From NCBI RefSeq assembly GCF_023973825.1, contig NC_090127.1:2202501-2266500 (forward strand): a stretch of DNA of 64,000 nucleotides. The letters run 5' to 3'. The position numbers were made by a program, and so were the translations under genes. The stretch comes from Plasmodium brasilianum. Lineage: Eukaryota > Apicomplexa > Aconoidasida > Haemosporida > Plasmodiidae. The notes under the pieces are model-generated. The model made no database searches and was not told the DNA's origin. It was given only the letters and a program-made list of their open reading frames with translations. Positions 30,401 through 43,234 of the stretch are shown piece after piece. How positions within the stretch are numbered: the first letter of the stretch is position 1; every line of letters begins with the position of its first letter.

Positions 30401-31235
30401 TTTTTTGTAAAGATGAATCTTAAGCAAATATTATTTTTTCTTTTTTGCGAATTCGGAGAAAAAAAAAGAAGCCTTGAAAATCTCTCAGCTCAAGAATAAT
30501 ACAAGTGACGCAGTAATTATAAAACAAATAAATTTTAAGTATATATATATGTACGTGTACATGTATGTATGCATGTATGTATGTATGCACGAATGCATGT
30601 ATGTATGTATGTATGCACGTATGTGTGTACGTATAAATATACACACTCAGTAGTAACACTACGAACGAACAGCATTACTTATGCGAAGTGTAGCAAAAAT
30701 TAACATAAAACTAAAAAAAAATAAAAAATTAGCACAAAAAATGGGAACATTAAATTGTCATATCAGAAAGTGAAAAAAAAAAATTACGAACAGGACACAA
30801 AAAATAGCCAAATGAAAAATATACTAAAATTGCCATATAAAAAAATTATAATAATTGTCATGAAAAAATCGTAAAAAAAATAAATGAAAAAAAATAAATG
30901 AAATAGTCATAAAAAAAGGTATGAAAAAGGTATGAAAAAGGTATGAAAAAGATATGAAAAGGTATGAAAAGGTATGAAAAAGATATGAAAGAGGTATGAA
31001 AAAGATATAAAAAAAGTATGAACAAGTCATAAAAAAATAGTTTTTAAAAAAAGTATGCGAAAAGAAAAGAAAAAAAACAAAGTTAAAGCATAACAATAAT
31101 TTGTAAATATTAGCGGTATTTGAAAGAAAGAAAAATGAGCACTAAAAATTATGAGGATTACTTGTTTCTGTTACAATTCGTTTAAAATATTTTGAAGAAT
31201 TGAATGTATAAATAATTATTATCTTGTGCGCAAAA
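30401..31235. other. Divergent intergenic region between DRC7-like and TBC genes
   Basis: About 835 bp. Contains tatg-type repeats (30545-30640), A-rich simple sequence and an imperfect array of gaaaaaggtat units (about 30915-31020). The two flanking genes point away from it, so it should hold both promoters. No gene seen. Confidence 0.65.
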
Positions 31236-33919
31236 ATGAAGAAGGATAAAATAAAAGAAAAATACATAAAACTTTTGTTTACTCAAGTGGAAAAAGAAAA
31301 AGTTCAAAACAATTACGAGAATACTAGCTATAACTTTGCTTCTTTTACAAATTATGATGTATATATTTTAAATGGAAAATATTATAAACTAAGAAATTTA
31401 GATGACGTTAAGATTAAGAAGACATTATTGCTATATTTATTTAAACACAACTTTTATGTTCCCAAGATAATAAAGTAATGAGGAAAATTGGGAAAATATA
31501 TATGCACATCGTATCTGCGTTTATGTATGTACATATGTGCGTGTATATATCTATGTATGTGAAGGTTCATGTGTTCATATATGCGCGTTTATATGTTCAT
31601 ATCAATGTATACGCATACACACATGAAAAATAACATGTGTTTCATAATGTTCTATATGCACATTTTCAATACATTTCAGGAGAATAATTTTCAAAAAATT
31701 TTTACTACAAAATGAAAGCAGGGACATACCAAACTTCAATTACAACATATATCTTTTATTATCATATTTAAAAAATCCTAGTGTTAATGAAACTATGCAA
31801 GTAATTAATTCCTTAATTTTTTCCATAATTTTTTCCTTTATTTTTTCCATAATTTTTTCCTTTATTTTTTCCTTTATTTTTTCCATAATTTTTTCCTTTA
31901 TCTTTTCCATAATTTTTTCCTTTATCTTTTCCATAATTTTTTCCTTTATCTTTTCCATAATTTTTTCCTTTATCTTTTCCATAATTTTTTCCTTTATCTT
32001 TTCCATAACTTTTTTTTTTTTTTCCCAATGCTCTCTCTTTATATTTACATTTCTTTCTATCTTCATGTATAAATCTTTTTCTTCTTTTTGAACAGAAAAT
32101 TATTGATTTAGATGTATTCAGAACAAGAATTAACAAAGAAAATGAAAAAACAATATATTTTTTTAATCTCTTTTTAAATTATGCTTGCAACTATTTTCAG
32201 TTTAAATATAAGCAAGGGCTAAATGAAGTCCTAGGTATTTAATATATACCAGCACGATAACATAAGTGCTTGATTTTGTTTCATTTTGCTACTACATTTT
32301 GCTGTTATATTTTTACGTGCCGCTAACACTTTCTGCGGATTTATACCTTGGCTGTTCATACTTTTTTTAGATAATTTTTTTTTTTTTTTATATTAAAAAT
32401 TATTTTTTTTTTTTCCTCCTATAGCACTTTTTTTTTACCTGAAGGGGAAATGCTTTAATATGGTTGATGTCTATTTCTGCTTTCAAAACTTTGTTGAGAG
32501 GTATAGAAAATAATAATTGATGTGAAGAAAATTAGTCGCACAGTTCTTGATATATTTCTGTAATTGTGTATTCCATTGTGTTTTTCACACACATGTATAT
32601 ATATATATATACATATATATATATACACATATATATATACACATATATATATACACATATATATATACATATATATTATGGGTATACTTATGCGCGTGCC
32701 ATGCTTTTTACGTGTTCATTACAGATTTCTAAAGGAGTTTTATTATGACGATGAGTTTTTTTTTTTGCAAATATCATTTTTTTTGTTTAAGATTTTAATT
32801 AAGTATCATGACCCCGTGTTGTCGGAAGTGCTAGGTAACAAAGGATTATACAGTTATATCATTTCGGTAGTGTTTGTAGATGTTTCTATCACCTTTAACT
32901 TTTTTTCATTGCTATGTTTCTCCGTTATTCTTTTTGTTTTGTTTTGTTTTAGCTTTTATTTTATTATGTAATATTTTCATTTTTTCATTTTTTCATTGTT
33001 TTGTTTTATTTATTATTTTTTTTTTTTTTCGTTCTCCTCCCTTTACGAATACACAGAAAAGAACAAAATGACTCCAGAGATATACGCAGCATCGTGGTTT
33101 CTAACCCTCTTTGCATCGAAGAGCAATTTACAAATTTTAAATTCTATCTATATGATATTTTTACTAGAACATAATCCCTTTTTTTATTTTTTTTTTTCCT
33201 TGGCTCTTTTAATTTTGCATAGGTATTAAAAATATATAGTTATTAACAAGAATAGATATGTACATGTGCATGCGATGTGAAGGTTTGTTTGGACAGAATT
33301 TATTCATAGTGTGGTTACTATCGCGCGAATAACATGTCTACATTTTGATGTGCAGTACATTTCTTTTCTTTTTTTTATTTTGCAGAAATGTATTTCTGTG
33401 CGTCGATAGCTCTAATTTACCAGAATTGTTAAGTAAAATAAACATATTTAATAAAAAATTTTTAAAGAAAGTAAAAAAAAAAAAAAATTAAAAAAAAATT
33501 AAATAAAAAAATACTAATAACGAGAAGAAAAAGGGACATAATAGCAGTATATAAATACAGTTTGGTATAATATACATATGCGCACAAGCTTACTTTAGTT
33601 TACCTTAAGTTTATTTTAACTTGTATTTTCCTTCAAGGTTTGGTCACTGGGGAAGTATTTGGAAAACAACACACCTGTGTCATTTGCTCATAAACTGTTT
33701 TTCATTAAAAATATTTTGATTTATTTAACTAATGAAAATTCGATAGAAAATAATCATAAAAAAAATGTGTTATTGAATTTTTTCAAATCCATTGATTATA
33801 TGTCCATAAATTCGTACGAGATTATAAAGTAAGCAATTTAAGAGAAAAAGGAAAAAAATGTTTGCTTGTTCATATTTTTGTGAGCTATTTATTATTTCAC
33901 ATGAACATGTACATATGTT

Positions 33920-33978
<59 letters not shown>

Positions 33979-36900
33979 TGGCACCTTCAAAAGGAACGTC
34001 TCGTCAGGAAGAAACAACTACATATTCCTTGATATCAGATCGAGTAGAAATTTCAAGAAATTTCATTTAAACAATTCGATAAACGTAGAGCCAGTGAGTA
34101 ACTGCGCGGAGGTGTTGAGGAGTGAGTGGAAAATTGAAAATGTGTGTTTGTGTGTATATGTACACGTATGTAACTGTGTATGCATGTATGTAACTGTGTA
34201 TGCATGTATGTAACTGTGTATGCATGTGTGTAATTATGTATGCATTTATGTAATTATGTATGCATGGGCGTACGTGTGCCCCCCTTTTCAGATAACATAG
34301 GTTTACAACATAAGAAGAAAAAGAAAGATACTAATAGAACTGACGATAAACAAATATTTTATATTTTAAAAAAGTATGATGGCCATGAAGTCGCACACAC
34401 AGGTATGTTACTATTTTCCTTTTTATTGCTAAGAAAATACAACGGGAAGAATAACATTCATTATGATGATAATATTATATTAAAAAAAAAAAAAGGAATT
34501 AATGAAACCAAACTGACTGAAGTTAATATTAGATCAATGGATAAAAGTCAAGAAAGAGGAGTGAAAAGGAGAAAAAGGGAAGAAAGTAAAAATATAACAA
34601 GAAAAAAAAGGAAAAAAAAAAAAAAAAAAAAAATAGGAGATAACCGTGCCACAAGTATTTTTAATAATCTCAGTTTACTGAAAGTTGAGGAGAATCAAAT
34701 GGTAGATCTCAATACTTTTTTTTTTAATTTTTATTCAGATAAGAAATGTATTAAAAGGTCATATAAAAGCTGTAAAGTTAAATTTAAATTTTATGAACCA
34801 TTAAGTAGAGAGTATGCAGTGGAGAAGAAGGTTAAAATGGCAAAAAATTATTTTTCTGATGATGATGTTTTATCAACACCTTTTAGTTTAACAAGCTATC
34901 GCATTAGAATGAGTTTCATTTTGAAAAGAGAAAAAGCTATGGCAAAGGTTACTAGGGTAGAAACGGAAGAAATGAAAAAGAGAAAAACGGAAGGATTGAA
35001 AAGTGCTATTCGTAAGGACAGTACTAGGAATGTGGAAAGCAATGAGTATTACAATGAAAATGGTGGCAAAGACAACCACGTTGATACACACATTGATATA
35101 AACGATGATGATGAGCATGTTGATGATGAACACGCTAACGATGCACGAGCCACTAAATCAACAAGAAAAATCAAAAGAGATTCCTATCTACTTGAGCAAA
35201 ATTTGAATATCAGTTCATTCAATTTATATTTGCTAATAAAAGAGAAAGTTTTGAAAGACGAAAACTCACTAAAAATTTTTTTTGAAAATATGTTCAACCC
35301 GAACAAAGAAATCGTTATTCTATACGATGATGATTTTAAGAATGCTAAACATGTGAGAAGCTTTTATTACGAGTTGATATATAAGTTAAAGCTAAAGAAC
35401 GTTTCTATTATTGAAGGAGGAATAAATTCTTATCATAACTTGATAAAAAATAAGCAATCGGAATCTCCGTCTCGCTTAGATTCACGATCACATTTGGATT
35501 CTAGGGCCAATTACAAAACAAATGTAATTACAAAAACATCAGGGGGGATAAAGAATACAGAGCTTCCTGATTTTTACTTATGCTATAATTTAGTAAAAAA
35601 CAAAAAGGTGTTGAACCATCTATTTCATCCATCTCATTTATGTTATTTGTGTGATAATAAAAATTTTAAAAAAATGAAAAAGAGAATTCTGGACGAATTT
35701 TTTTTTGAAATATATAACGATTACAGTATATTTGAAGATTATTATTATTTTTTGACAAATCAAAGGGATCATGTTAATTATTCTGCTTTCTTTGAATTAA
35801 TTTTACGTAAAAAAAGCTTTGAGAAATTAAAAAAGAGCAAGAAAGAGGAATCGGAAGCATTATTATTTCCTCTTTCAAATATACTTAATTATATTAAAAG
35901 AAAAAAATCAGTAGATAAGGAAAAGGACCTTAATGAAAACTCTTCAGTACGTACTGGTTATGTGAATACAACTACTACCATTACTAGTACTTCTACTGCA
36001 GTGGGTGCTGCTTCTACTTCTGTTTCTAGTGGTATCCCTGTTTGTAACAACAACTGCAAGGGTAATCACAACGATGGGGTATGTAATAACAGTGTGCATA
36101 GTACCAATGCATCTGCTATGACAAAGAGGCTTAGTGAATCTACGCAAAGTGATATGAACATATACAGTAATACAAGAGTGAAAAAAGATTACTTTAGTTT
36201 GAACTATTATATATATTACTACAATCGAAAGAAGAATGAATTCTTTACTTTCATCGCAAATGATGAAGAAAAACAAACAAAATGTGAAGGTGCATCTTTC
36301 GACGTGAGCAATGCAGCTCCATGCAATGTTACGCATACGAACACATCTGATGTAAATAGAAGCAGCTTGAGAGGCAGTGTACCATTCATCAATAAATGTA
36401 GTGAGGATGGTGATCATAGAAATGCGTGCGCAATTTCAAACAGAACTGCAGATGCAGGAGCAAATGTTGGTGCAGATGCAGATATAGATATAACTAGTGC
36501 TATTTGTGCGAATGAAAGTATAAAAGTCGAGGGAGATGAAAAATGGTTAGCTGTTAATGAAGAACAGGAATACATACCAAGTAAGGATCTTTTAAATTTA
36601 AGAAATAAGCTTTCAATTAGCAGTGACAATACGGAAAGAAGGAGTTCATCCAGCTCTGACGTTTACAGTTTGTACTCCTACATAGATATAATGTGTTATA
36701 ATTATTTGTTGAACAAGGATGATGCAAGTTGTAGTAGTTGCAAAAGATGCGATGATAATGATGATGATGGTGATAATGTTGAATATAACGACGGTGAGGA
36801 TTACCACAATAACAACAACAGGAGTGTAAGTAAAATCCAGTGCAAAATTTATAACTGCTTCATTGAGTATATTTATCAGCCTATGATCCCACACAACATC

Positions 36901-38740
36901 AGATCGAATAATATTATAAGCAATTTTGTTCAGTATGTAAAATATTATAAGAATATGAATCCAAGCAATAACTCAATAAATGATCCAAATTTTTATTTGA
37001 ATTGTAATAAATTGGATTCGAGTTTATTTTTTAACCTGTCCTATTTTCCTTTTAATAATTTTAGAAAAATGCACTTACCCAATAAGTTTTCATTCTCAAA
37101 ATCGTATGAAAAGGAGAGGAGGGATACGGGCACAGGCATGGGAACGAGCACGGAGATAGATATGGGCATAAATATGAGTAAAGGTAGAGACAGCGAAGGA
37201 AGTGGGGGTGGATTAGAGTTTAGGGATAGAGAAAACTTTGTACGAGATGATTCATTGTATTATACTGTTAGAGAGGAATTGCCCTTGAAGAAAGAGCTAC
37301 AAAATGATGAAGATGACAAGGGTACACAACATGTAGGCTCCACAAATGGGGAAGCAACCTATGCAGAGGGGAAAAATGCCAATACCTACGATGAAGTAGT
37401 AAATGATTCTATCTTAAATAACACGTGGATTAAAAACAAACCTGAGTTAGGTTTATGCAAACTAATGATATATCACAATTTTTTAATTTTGTACGGAGTT
37501 CCCTATTTGTATGATGTCAATGTGTTGGTAGATACAACAAATAAAGCTACACAAGAGAACAAAGTTCGTAGAAACATTTCTAAGTCGTATGGAGAACACA
37601 AATCAGTAGCTAACTTAAAGAAAATAAAGGAGGCACCATTTGATGATACCACAGATGTAAAAGACTTCGAGGGAAATCAAGCAAAGAGGGAAGAAGCAGA
37701 TGGGGGAAAAGAAACATATAGAGGGAATGGAGAAACCGGGGGGGGTGCCCCCCCCCCTGACATTGGAATTGTAAACTTTTTGAAAGAGAAAAAAGAGTAT
37801 AATAATAAAAAAGATAATACTTATTTAAACTATTGCGACGACAAGTTACACAAAATGGTGGTACATAAATATAAAGACTTAAAAAAGAAAGATATTTTAT
37901 TTAACATCGACTGTTATAAGTTGAATGCAATTGACATTAACTGGAATAATATATCTAATCACATGTTTCGTAATATAACGAAAGAACATATAGAGGATAC
38001 GTACAATTATTATAAGCCATATTTTAATTTATCGAAAAATAATTTATCAAAGGAGGAACAATTTCCTTATTCTCCTTCTTCCTCGAATTCAGCTTCAAGT
38101 AACAACACTTGTTCGTGTGCATCAGATGAACAAGATTTTTCCTTTTCAGACTATCATAGCTTATATACAAATAAAGCCAAAATAAAAACGAACTCAAGGA
38201 ACAAGAACAATAAAAAGAAAATGAAACTTGAATATCGTAAGACGAAAATTGATGTTGTTAATATTTATGCAATATTTGACCTTAGAACTATTTATAAAAT
38301 TACCACCAAAAAGAACAATAACAAAACTCTCTATTTCTACTTTTCAACAAATAAGGTACTGAAGAAGCACAAAAGAATGTGCTATTTTACATCCGTGCAG
38401 CATACTTTTTTACTAGCTATTCTATTTTACATTGTCTTTTTTTTTTTTTTTCTAGCTATTCTATTTTACATTGTCTTTTTTTTTTTTTCTAGCTATTTTA
38501 TTTTACATTGTCTTTTTTTTTTTTTCTAGCTATTTTTTTTACATTGTCTTTTTTTTTTTTTTTTTTTTTTTTACGTTATTCCATCACATCTATTTCGTTT
38601 ATTTTATTTTTTTTTTTTTTTTAAAGAGCACCCCCTTGATGGTTTTAAATTTTGAGGACGAGTTGGAGGTCCAATCGTGCGTCTGTTCTGTTAAGGAGGT
38701 GTACACCTTTTTTGCAAATAACATAGGAGGGCTTCACTGA
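31236..38740 (+). CDS. TBC and rhodanese domain protein, TBC1D23-like, 11 exons
   Basis: Exons: 31236-31474, 31680-31800, 32096-32234, 32425-32500, 32725-32834, 33057-33222, 33386-33470, 33638-33828, 33994-34121, 34292-38355, 38627-38740. Phases agree at every junction; 1810 aa. Residues about 80-375 form a TBC (Rab-GAP) domain: IIDLDVFRT at 122-130 is the IxxDxxR motif, YKQGLNEVL at 158-166 the YxQ motif, and KMTPEIYAASWFLTLFASKS with HNPFFYFFFSLALLIL matches TBC1D23 type. Residues about 385 onward (YIFLDIRSSRNFKKFHL) start a rhodanese domain, interrupted by a long insertion and ending at about 800 (VSIIEGGINSYHNL); the active-site loop reads ILYDDD, without Cys. About 900 residues of Asn/Ser/Asp-rich filler follow, then a C-terminal segment across exons 10-11 resembling the TBC1D23 C-terminal domain. 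In other eukaryotes TBC1D23 tethers endosome-derived vesicles at the trans-Golgi. The poly-Phe end of the long ORF (38356-38529) is intron. Confidence 0.82.
31810..32010. repeat. 24-bp minisatellite in intron 2 of the TBC gene
   Basis: About eight copies of a T-rich unit (ataattttttcctttatctt plus ttcc). Each copy holds a polypyrimidine stretch without AG, so it lengthens the intron without adding acceptors. The real acceptor (tttttgaacag) follows at 32095. Confidence 0.9.
38405..38560. repeat. Left arm of an inverted repeat, in the last TBC-gene intron
   Basis: Four copies of a roughly 35-bp unit: ctagctattctattttacat, then tgtc, then a T run. The reverse complement appears in three copies at about 39213-39330. 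Confidence 0.9.
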
Positions 38741-39141
38741 AGTTTTTCATTTTTTTTTTTTTTTTTGTTTTTTACCAATATAAATACAGCGTATATCCGT
38801 AAGTCCCTCGTGTGTTTCTACCAGATTTGGCAATTCACCAATTTTATTATACATTTTATTCCTTTTTTTTTTTTTTTTTTTTTTAAATATATGTTGAGTT
38901 GTTCTATGTTGTGACACTTGTGAGTGAGAGCACTTACATTTTTTTTGTAAACATGTACATGCATTTATACATACGTATATATATGCATTTGTGTTTATAT
39001 ATGTAGATACCCACGACCGCATGTGCAGGAACAAAATTGTCATAAAAAAAATTTTTTTTATAAGTTTTGCACAAGTTAGAAATATTTACTGTAATTGTAG
39101 CGTTGTGTGCAAAATGCGCATGTCCAAAATAATTAATGAAT

Positions 39142-39210
<69 letters not shown>

Positions 39211-39668
39211 CGTGTAAAATAGAATAGCTAGTAAAAAAAAAAAGACAACGTGTAAAATAGAATAGCTAGTAAAAAAAAAAAAAAGACAACGTGTAAAATA
39301 GAATAGCTAGTAAAAAAAAAAAAAAAAAGACAACATATGTAACAAATATGGTAAGTGCAGCAATAATAATAAATATCTTTTCATACAGTAAACGACGTGA
39401 CATAAATGATGAAAAATTCACAAAAAAAAAAAAGATTCACCTTAAGGTCAATATGTATAATTGTAATTTTTCGGTTGGCGTGTTCAAGCGGGGACATACA
39501 TTAAGCAAATTGTGTGAGTATTATATGAAGCATGTATAATATGTGTGTTAAGTGCACATGCTTGTATATGTATATTTTTTTGTGCATGTACCACGTACTC
39601 TCATCTACATGGATCCCCAAGAAAACGTAAAATTTGGCCATACATAAAAAGCCCCCATGAGTGAAGAT
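38741..39668. other. Convergent intergenic region with a long poly-A and inverted-repeat arm
   Basis: Poly-T at 38749-38766 and 38864-38884, a poly-A of about 66 bases at 39143-39208, then the right arm of the inverted repeat to about 39330. A 63-codon ORF (39348-39539) is present but unsupported. Both flanking genes end here. Confidence 0.65.
39213..39330. repeat. Right arm of the inverted repeat
   Basis: Three copies of gtgtaaaatagaatagctag, each followed by t, an A run and gacaac. This is the reverse complement of the array at 38405-38560. Confidence 0.9.
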
Positions 39669-41489
39669 TTAAGGTATTTCAGTCAGTGATGGGGCTCTGT
39701 AAGAAATATACTGCTCATTGGATTTCCCCTTTTGGTCATATAGTGAATTATATGCATATGTGTTACAACTATTGCAACACAAGTTTTCTTCATTGTGATG
39801 ACCTCTTGCTCCATTACAAGGATCCTCATTCATAAAATAAAGTTTGTTTACACTGTTTACATTTTTGGCAGGGCTCCCAAAATGAGAGGTCTTTTTATTA
39901 TGTAGGGAATTTAAATCCTGCTTGTTCTCAAAATTTTGTCCGCATTCAAAATTTGGGTGTATATAATTCTGTTGAGTAACATTATTATACATATTCGAAT
40001 AATTTATATCAGGTTTATATTTATCAAGATTGTCATATTGTTGTCCTCTACCTACTAAAGTATTATTTAGTGGCATATAGTCAGTATTGTAAAAGTTAGA
40101 AGAAGCATTTTGTTCGTATTTTTTTCCATGTGGATCAGGGTTGGAAATATTGTAATTAATTTCTTCATATGCTCCTCCTCGTTTGTATTCACCCCCCTCA
40201 GCATTTTTCTTATTTGCCTGAATATCCTGAAATTCGTTAGCGTTCTTAGTGTTATTATTGATATTATTGATATTATTGTTATTAGCATAATTAGCGTAAT
40301 TAGCGTAATTAGCGTAATTAGCGTTATTAGAGTTATTAGAGTTATTAGAGTTATTAGAGTTATTAGCATTATTAACATTATTAACCTCATTAACATAATT
40401 AACATTATTAACCTCATTAACATCATTAACATTATTAACCTCATTAACATTATTAACCTCATTAACATTATTAACCTCATTAACATTATTAACCTCATTA
40501 ACATCATTAACATTATTAACATCATTAACATTATTAACATTATTAACCTCATGAACGTTGTACATATCATGTAAGGTGGAATTTTTATTTTGGCTAGCTA
40601 ACCAATTTTGCGATATAGTATCCCCTATTTTGGATCTTTCTTCCATTGTTTGTTCCATTTTTTCTTCATAATTATAATTCAATATCTTTTTTATCCTATT
40701 TGAGTTAATCCATGGAAAGTTTGTTCTTCTTACTCCTTTAATTTCGTCTGGTATTATATCTCCATGAGGTGCCAACAAAATAGAAGAATCTTTGTGTATG
40801 CAATTTTTTTTTTTTAAAGAAATTTTTTGTTCACAAATAGCTAGAGGTGTTAATGTTCTGTCTAAATTATCCCTTGCTTGTTTAGGTAAATTTACTCTTT
40901 CTTTTTCAAAAGGACCATCAGGATTTGCGTATGGTGGATTTCGATTTTTCACAATTGGTAATTTATCACTTCTATCTGCATTTTCAGATACAGTTAAAAA
41001 TCGATCATTTTCTAAATTTGATTTAATATGTGGAGCAGATTTCCCCATAATTTTTTTCCATGTATGATATGTTTTTTCTAAATCATATTCATCAATATTA
41101 ATATTAACAGTTGCACTTCCACCTTTTCTGCCTACACATATACTCATTTTACCTTGCAGGTCTGGAACTAATTTTGTTTCAAAATATTTTTGTTGATTAT
41201 CATAAGTCGAATAAGAAATAAGTGATTTTTTTGCTGGAAAAACTTCTAAAGTTTTATGATCTACGTGATTTAAAACATCCTTCATTTGTGAACTATCACT
41301 TTTTATATTTGATATTTTTTTTCTTGAATTTATATTTAATTCCATAATTCTGTTACACACAACTCCTGCATTTTTTACTTTGTTCATATAAAGTCCACAG
41401 TTCTGCATAACAAATTTTTTCCCATGTTTAGTTTCTACTCCTTCTTCTGGTATTTTTTCATTGTGTGTGTATTCTCTCTCGTTAAGCAT
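39669..41489 (-). CDS. Conserved Plasmodium protein with Asn-Val repeat, function unknown
   Basis: Single-exon ORF of 606 aa. The N-terminal 280 residues are non-repetitive and look conserved (CVGRKGGSATVNINIDEYDL, KKIMGKSAPHIKSNLENDRF, LLAPHGDIIPDEIKGVRRTN). They have no signal peptide or membrane segment. A repeat region follows at about residues 315-410, built from Asn-Asn-Val-Asn-Glu-Val hexapeptides and then Asn-Asn-Ser and Asn-Tyr-Ala triplets. The last 190 residues are Asn/Tyr-rich. No known domain recognised. The many Gly/Pro turns without predicted enzyme motifs would fit a structural or cytoskeletal protein, but that is only an impression. The ATG at 41489 is preceded by gttcag, so an upstream exon is possible. 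Confidence 0.7.
   Translation of the reverse strand: MLNEREYTHNEKIPEEGVETKHGKKFVMQNCGLYMNKVKNAGVVCNRIMELNINSRKKISNIKSDSSQMKDVLNHVDHKTLEVFPAKKSLISYSTYDNQQKYFETKLVPDLQGKMSICVGRKGGSATVNINIDEYDLEKTYHTWKKIMGKSAPHIKSNLENDRFLTVSENADRSDKLPIVKNRNPPYANPDGPFEKERVNLPKQARDNLDRTLTPLAICEQKISLKKKNCIHKDSSILLAPHGDIIPDEIKGVRRTNFPWINSNRIKKILNYNYEEKMEQTMEERSKIGDTISQNWLASQNKNSTLHDMYNVHEVNNVNNVNDVNNVNDVNEVNNVNEVNNVNEVNNVNEVNNVNDVNEVNNVNYVNEVNNVNNANNSNNSNNSNNSNNANYANYANYANYANNNNINNINNNTKNANEFQDIQANKKNAEGGEYKRGGAYEEINYNISNPDPHGKKYEQNASSNFYNTDYMPLNNTLVGRGQQYDNLDKYKPDINYSNMYNNVTQQNYIHPNFECGQNFENKQDLNSLHNKKTSHFGSPAKNVNSVNKLYFMNEDPCNGARGHHNEENLCCNSCNTYAYNSLYDQKGKSNEQYISYRAPSLTEIP
40265..40560 (-). repeat. Coding Asn-Val/Asn-Glu-Val repeat
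   Basis: In-frame 9- and 18-bp units (plus strand ttaacattattaacctca). The array has no stop in several other frames, giving long shadow ORFs on both strands. Confidence 0.9.
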
Positions 41490-43234
41490 TTTCTGAACGG
41501 TCAGGTGAATATTAATTTTGAGGGAGTATTTACTATACTTTGTGTTGTACTAAGGATGGTACAAAAAATGGGAGAAATTTACCGGTAAGAAAAAGTATAG
41601 GAGCGGCAAATTATAAAAAACAGGACAATATGGAATTGACAAAATGTGAAATATAAAAGCAGTAATATGAACAAAATATAGTAATTTGCAAATAAACAAG
41701 TGCACAAATGAGTACAGAGGTGAACAAACAGGCAGAGAAACGAACAAATGGGCAGAGAAACGAATAAACGGGCAGATAAACGGATAGAAGGTAAGAGAAA
41801 CGAATAGAAGGTAAGAGAAACGAATAAATAAAAATAATTAAAAACACATGCTTAAAAAATGATACAATTAAAAAGAAGCCTTAACAACATTTAAGACAAC
41901 TACGTCAGAGCAAAAATACAAAGCGCGCAGATAAAAAATATTTGAAAATTATAATTTATTCTACCATATATCGATAGTTATTTTTCTGTCTTTTTTTTTT
42001 TTTTTCAATATTTCTTTTTTTTCTTATGTAAATAAGCCATATATGTGCATCATTGTTGCGTTAAATGTATGTATATATATATATATATATATACAAATAC
42101 ACGCACGCACGCGTATACATACGTGCAAATGTACCCCCGCGCATGAATACTCATTTTTTTCCATAAATTTTTCTATGCTCAATATTCGGTTTTATAAATA
42201 GGCTTGTACGAGCATAATGCTTACGCACTACACTTAAGCATGCTACATGTGTATTGTTATAGGTATTATATATGCATTATAAGCGCAGTACTAATTTTTT
42301 TTTTTTTTTTTTCAAACGTAAAAAGAATATTTTTAAAGTTGAGACTTATGCTAAATTCTGCAACAGTTATAAATGTTCTATTTTATTTTTATTTTATTTT
42401 TTTTTTTTTTTCACCTATATATAATCGTTACTTTTACTTATTTATACATTTATTTATTTTATTTTTTTACTTATATTTCCCGTTGTTTTTTTTTTTTTTT
42501 TCGTACACTAGTATACTAGAATTTTATCATTACTTTTCTTTTTAGCTAAATTTTATTTATCTTTTCACCTTCTGTAAAATGTAATTGGTGCTGCGTTGTA
42601 CTTAAAAATTATCGAATTGGGGCACAAGACTTAAAATTATTTAAATGGTAGACGAGAAAGGGAAAAGAAAGTAAAGAAAGAAAAGAAAGAAAATTTTCCC
42701 TTTGAACAGGGTGCGCATGGTATGCATAACGTTACTTAACTGTTTTCTTTTTTCCTGCACACGTTAATATAAATAACGTTATCTATAAAATGGTTATGGC
42801 AATAGATAGGAAGAAAAAAAAAAAAAAAAAAAAAAAATGAAGATAAAACGATGCAGAAATGACGAAGAAATAGCGAAGAAATGACGAAGAAATGGCGAAG
42901 AAATGAAGAAAATATACGAAACAAATAAATCCCTTTCACGGTAATTTTTCTTTTGTTATTTCAAAACCTTATATTACTATTCCTACTTACTATCGCACAC
43001 ACGTGTGCTTACACATGCCACCTTTTTTTAGGTTTGTATACATATATGTATAACATACATGTATGAGTATTAATGTTTATATGAAACATATGAAGTGCCA
43101 ATGTAATGCCTATTAAACGTTTTAAATTATTCCAGAATTTTTGGAAAACAACTACAGTTGAATGAAAGTTAACCAGTATTCATTGCTTAACTGTTTCATT
43201 TTATTTTATTTTACTTTTTTTTTTTTTTTGTAAA

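Noticed and set aside
38356..38529. Poly-Phe C-terminal extension of the long TBC-gene ORF
   Set aside because: Intron sequence: donor gtactg at 38356 and acceptor ttttaaag at 38626 join in phase to a non-repetitive final exon.
39348..39539. 63-codon plus-strand ORF (MVSAAIIINIFSYSKRRDIN...)
   Set aside because: It starts directly on a gtaagt-containing ATG and follows the inverted-repeat arm; no family match or second line of evidence.
40067..40574. 150-codon Ile/Asn/Leu and Leu/Met/Arg ORFs on both strands
   Set aside because: Out-of-frame shadows of the Asn-Val coding repeat.
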